Of a DNA stretch of 64,000 bases, positions 61,551 through 64,000 are shown in pieces. The DNA is from Phycisphaerales bacterium (lineage in GTDB: Bacteria > Planctomycetota > Phycisphaerae > Phycisphaerales > UBA1924). The translations under genes were made by a program, and so were the position numbers. Location: the NCBI GenBank assembly GCA_029260265.1, contig JAJDDO010000024.1, forward strand, positions 683,458 to 747,457, in the 5' to 3' direction. The notes beneath the pieces were generated by a model. It saw only the letters and a list, made by a program, of their open reading frames with translations, did no database searches and was not told the DNA's origin. The first letter of the stretch is position 1, and each line of letters starts with the position of its first letter.

Positions 61551-62966
61551 ATGATGTCCGACAACAACACAGATGCACATGTCCCCAACCACACCTCCCC
61601 GGCCAACTCGACCGGGTCAGATTCCGGATCAGGGAACTCAGGAATCGGCGATGGCTCTGGCGGATCAACCGATTCCGGCGACGGCAACGGGTTCAGAGGA
61701 CGAAAGGTCACCACCTGCTCATTCTGCGGCAAGACCTCACGCGATGTCGGTCCCATGGTCGAAGGTCCGGGCGAGGTCTACATCTGTGCAAACTGCGTAG
61801 AACTCTGCCAGAATATCTTCCGTCAGGAACGCCGGCGTGTCTCCGCGATCTCCGCTCAACTCGCGGAAATCCCCTCGCCACGCGAGATCGTCGAGTTTAT
61901 GAACGAGTATGTGATCGGGCAGAACATCGCCAAGAGGACCCTCTCGGTCGCGGTGCATAACCATTACAAGCGATTGCTGCACACCGAGTCCGAGGACGCC
62001 AACGCGATCGAGCTCGATAAGTCCAACATCTTGCTCATCGGCCCAACCGGCTCGGGCAAGACCCTGCTCGCCAAGACCATGGCCCGGATGCTCAAGGTGC
62101 CCTTCGCCATCGGCGATGCGACCACCTTGACCGAAGCCGGGTATGTCGGTGAGGATGTCGAAAACCTCTTGCTCAAGCTGCTCCAGGCCGCCGACTTTGA
62201 TGTTGAAGCAGCCCAGCGGGGCATCATCTTTATCGACGAAGTCGATAAGGTCGGCAAGACCTCGGGCAACGTCTCCATCACCCGCGATGTGTCGGGCGAA
62301 GGCGTCCAGCAATCACTGCTCAAAATGCTCGAGGGCACCGTATCGAATGTCCCCCCGCAGGGCGGACGCAAGCACCCCGAGCAACAGTACATCCAGTTTG
62401 ATACAACCAATGTGTTATTCATTGTCGGCGGCACCTTTGTCGGGCTCGAAGACATCATCCGCCGTCGTCTGGGCAAAACCCGGATCGGATTTGGCGCCGG
62501 AGCTGAGGATACAAATCAGCGTCATTTCGATGATTCTAAGGCCGAGATCGAATGGCTGCGTGCACAAGTCACCAATGAAGATGTCGTCGAGTACGGGCTG
62601 ATCCCCGAGCTCGTTGGTCGTCTCCCGGTGATTACACCGTTGATGCAGCTCTCGCACGATGCGCTGGTCGAGATCCTCACCAAGCCCAAGAACGCGCTGG
62701 TCCGTCAGTATCAGCACCTCTTCAGCCTGGAAGGCGCGAAGCTGAGCTTCACCGAAGGTGCATTGTTCGCGCTCGCCGAGAACGCATCAAAGCGTGCAAC
62801 CGGTGCCCGTGCATTGCGTGCGGTGATGGAAGAAGCGATGATTGATCTGATGTACGATCTTCCCGATCTCGACAATGATGGTGTCGAATACATCATCGAC
62901 GAGTCGCACATCAAGTCGCACCGCAAACTCGAAGAACTCCGCGTGAACAAAGCCAACTCCGCGTAA
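61551..62966 (+). CDS. clpX: ATP-dependent Clp protease ATP-binding subunit ClpX
   Basis: ClpX unfolds substrates for ClpP. The 471-residue protein has the N-terminal zinc domain ([11 protein letters not shown] and ICANCVELC). The AAA+ motifs follow: [16 protein letters not shown] near residue 162, IIFIDEVDK near 225, [15 protein letters not shown] near 270 and GFGAGAE near 310. The first ~50 residues are a Gly/Ser/Asp-rich extension not found in most ClpX. A second ATG lies at 61554; GGAG is just upstream. clpP is not adjacent. Confidence 0.96.
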   Translation: MMSDNNTDAHVPNHTSPANSTGSDSGSGNSGIGDGSGGSTDSGDGNGFRGRKVTTCSFCGKTSRDVGPMVEGPGEVYICANCVELCQNIFRQERRRVSAISAQLAEIPSPREIVEFMNEYVIGQNIAKRTLSVAVHNHYKRLLHTESEDANAIELDKSNILLIGPTGSGKTLLAKTMARMLKVPFAIGDATTLTEAGYVGEDVENLLLKLLQAADFDVEAAQRGIIFIDEVDKVGKTSGNVSITRDVSGEGVQQSLLKMLEGTVSNVPPQGGRKHPEQQYIQFDTTNVLFIVGGTFVGLEDIIRRRLGKTRIGFGAGAEDTNQRHFDDSKAEIEWLRAQVTNEDVVEYGLIPELVGRLPVITPLMQLSHDALVEILTKPKNALVRQYQHLFSLEGAKLSFTEGALFALAENASKRATGARALRAVMEEAMIDLMYDLPDLDNDGVEYIIDESHIKSHRKLEELRVNKANSA

Positions 62967-62988
62967 AGGTCATTGAAACATTGAATCC

Positions 62989-63016
62989 AAAGCCCCGCAG
63001 TTTGCGGGGCTTTTTT
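62989..63016 (+). terminator. Intrinsic terminator after clpX
   Basis: AAAGCCCCGC (62989-62998) and GCGGGGCTTT (63004-63013) form a perfect 10-bp stem around AGTTT, followed by a T-run to 63016. It lies 22 bases after the clpX stop codon and reaches the stop of the convergent zinc-ribbon gene. Confidence 0.92.
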
Positions 63017-63380
63017 ACGACGGGTGCTTATCGCGCATCGCTCGGCGGGCCTGGGGTGAATCAAGATCGACGCCGCATTCGGGGCAGACGGTCGGTTTCG
63101 GCAACGAACGAACATCGTACTTGCAAAAGGCACAACGCCCTTCCAGAGTGACCGCGCGGGGGTAATCCTCGAGAATCGCGTCCCAGATCCCGTAAATTGC
63201 TTCTCTGGCGATGAAGGCGTACTTGGAATCCAGCACGATGTCGTACTTGTCGCTTCGGCTCGATTGAGATTCTACAACCTGGACCCGCACGCCCCGCAAG
63301 TGCAGCCCATACACAATCTGCTCGATATCCCTTCGATTGCTGGCGCTGGTAATGATGATGGGCTCGTCGTTCTCGGGCAT
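63015..63380 (-). CDS. Small protein with C-terminal zinc ribbon
   Basis: The 121-residue protein has an N-terminal alpha/beta part starting EPIIITSASNRRDIEQIVYGL, which resembles DUF2007-type domains. It has a C-terminal zinc ribbon CAFCKYDVRSLPKPTVCPECG near residue 84, of the same type as in the membrane protein at 44506-45672. Function unknown. TATTCT lies six bases before the ATG with no ribosome-binding site. It is divergent from rsmH with 29 bases between start codons. Confidence 0.75.
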   Translation of the reverse strand: MPENDEPIIITSASNRRDIEQIVYGLHLRGVRVQVVESQSSRSDKYDIVLDSKYAFIAREAIYGIWDAILEDYPRAVTLEGRCAFCKYDVRSLPKPTVCPECGVDLDSPQARRAMRDKHPS

Positions 63381-63386
63381 GTAGAC

Positions 63387-63392
63387 AGAATA
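63387..63392 (-). promoter_or_regulatory. Putative leaderless -10 element of the zinc-ribbon gene
   Basis: On the minus strand TATTCT is followed by GTCTAC and the ATG at 63380. Confidence 0.45.
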
Positions 63393-63398
63393 GGGGGC

Positions 63399-63404
63399 TA
63401 TCGT
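63399..63404 (+). promoter_or_regulatory. Putative leaderless -10 element of rsmH
   Basis: TATCGT is followed by CCCCT and the ATG at 63410. The box sits in the loop of a 6-bp palindrome TAGGGG...CCCCTA (63391-63410). Confidence 0.45.
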
Positions 63405-63409
63405 CCCCT

Positions 63410-64000
63410 ATGAGCGATTCGCCAACCCATATCCCTGTCCTCGCCCGCGAGGTTCTCGAGGCTCTGGACCCCCAACTGGGCGAGACCTACGCCGATTGCA
63501 CCGCCGGGCTCGGCGGGCACGCCGCGATGATCGCCCGCCGTATTGGCCCCGAGGGCACAATCGTCCTCAATGACCTCGATAGAGGGAATTTGAAAATCGC
63601 TAAGCGTCTGGTGCAGAATAGCTTGCGGCCAGACGGGCCGGAAAGTTCCAATGTGCACCCGTACCATCTCAACTTCGCGGATCTCCCGAGAAAGCTGAAA
63701 GAATCGGGCATCGAGATCGACATGATGCTGGCGGATCTCGGATTTGCGAGCCCGCAGGTGGATGACCCCGAGCGTGGGCTCAGTTTTCGGTTTTCGGGGC
63801 CGTTGGATATGCGGCTGGACCAATCTTCCGTAATTACGGCTGAGGAACTGGTTAATACCCTGCCCGCCGATGAGTTGGTGCGGATATTGCGAGACTTTGG
63901 GGAGGAAAAACATGCCCGGCGCATTGTGTCAAAACTTGTTGCTGAGCGAGAGGTTGTGCCGATCACAACGACTGATCGACTTGCTGAGATTGTGTGTTCA
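63410..64000 (+). CDS. rsmH: 16S rRNA (cytosine(1402)-N(4))-methyltransferase, 5' part
   Basis: RsmH methylates C1402 of 16S rRNA. The frame starts at ATG 63410 and is open to the window edge (197 codons). It begins THIPVLAREVLEALDP, then the SAM-binding DCTAGLGGHAAMIARRIGP, the NDLDRGNL acidic loop, and MLADLGFASPQVDDPERGLSFRFSGPLDMRLD, which is the family signature. In most bacteria it heads the division and cell-wall cluster; here the downstream part is outside the window. Confidence 0.94.
   Translation, partial: MSDSPTHIPVLAREVLEALDPQLGETYADCTAGLGGHAAMIARRIGPEGTIVLNDLDRGNLKIAKRLVQNSLRPDGPESSNVHPYHLNFADLPRKLKESGIEIDMMLADLGFASPQVDDPERGLSFRFSGPLDMRLDQSSVITAEELVNTLPADELVRILRDFGEEKHARRIVSKLVAEREVVPITTTDRLAEIVCS

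Overview
The window is 64 kb of GC-rich, densely packed bacterial chromosome, most likely from a member of the Planctomycetota, class Phycisphaerae. Pointers to this are a DUF1844 protein, repeated small zinc ribbons of the CxxCxYDL...CPECG type, a secreted protease with a PAPG-type C-terminal sorting tail, a Bacillus/Wolinella-type succinate dehydrogenase, and complete flagellar cap genes. Assignment is by recognition of protein families; no database search was run. There are 62 protein genes plus one possible short upstream ORF. I found no rRNA, tRNA, CRISPR array or insertion sequence, and no gap between genes exceeds 300 bases.

Layout. 1-6.7 kb: end of a histidine kinase, a YraN nuclease-like protein, a parvulin-like lipoprotein, a DUF1844 protein and the sdhCAB operon. 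6.8-12.9 kb: fabI, nadC-birA, a HIT protein, mutL and pgk. 13-19.6 kb (minus strand): alaS followed by atpZ, an atpI-like gene, atpB, atpE, atpF and atpH. This cluster stops at a strong terminator, so the F1 genes (atpA, G, D, C) must be elsewhere. 19.8-25.3 kb: a secreted serine protease, holB, fliS and an enlarged fliD. 25.5-33.8 kb: accessory metabolism, with a two-gene version of what looks like aldehyde dehydrogenase family 16, a GNAT, a PilZ-DnaJ fusion, deoC, a cysteine-less rhodanese lipoprotein, and a DsbD-like/redoxin pair. 33.9-46.5 kb: rseP and a hydrolase, a racemase, an HscB-like J protein, two CNNM/CorC-type proteins, a thioredoxin, ribF, an NrnA-type phosphoesterase, a DNA-methylase-like enzyme, two unknowns and purQ. 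46.6-64 kb: DUF1015, mnmA, putA, an AT-rich membrane gene, a DUF899-like protein, rpoD, dnaG, acylphosphatase, a HAD phosphatase, DUF418, two unknowns, clpX, a zinc-ribbon protein and the start of rsmH.

How the genes work together. Several units are linked by function. sdhCAB feeds electrons from succinate to quinone, and the Fo genes form the proton channel of ATP synthase. putA oxidises proline to glutamate. DeoC yields acetaldehyde, which the nearby aldehyde dehydrogenase could oxidise. dnaG-rpoD keeps the classic macromolecular-synthesis arrangement. Many pairs are translationally coupled through ATGA or GTGA overlaps.

The most unusual signals are: (i) a recurring TANNNT element 5-6 bases before the start codon of at least ten genes, which suggests widespread leaderless transcripts; (ii) the split ALDH16-like pair; (iii) a 108-bp inverted-repeat element beside deoC; (iv) the truncated atp operon, whose b and c subunits carry signal peptides; and (v) an AT-rich orphan membrane gene behind putA.
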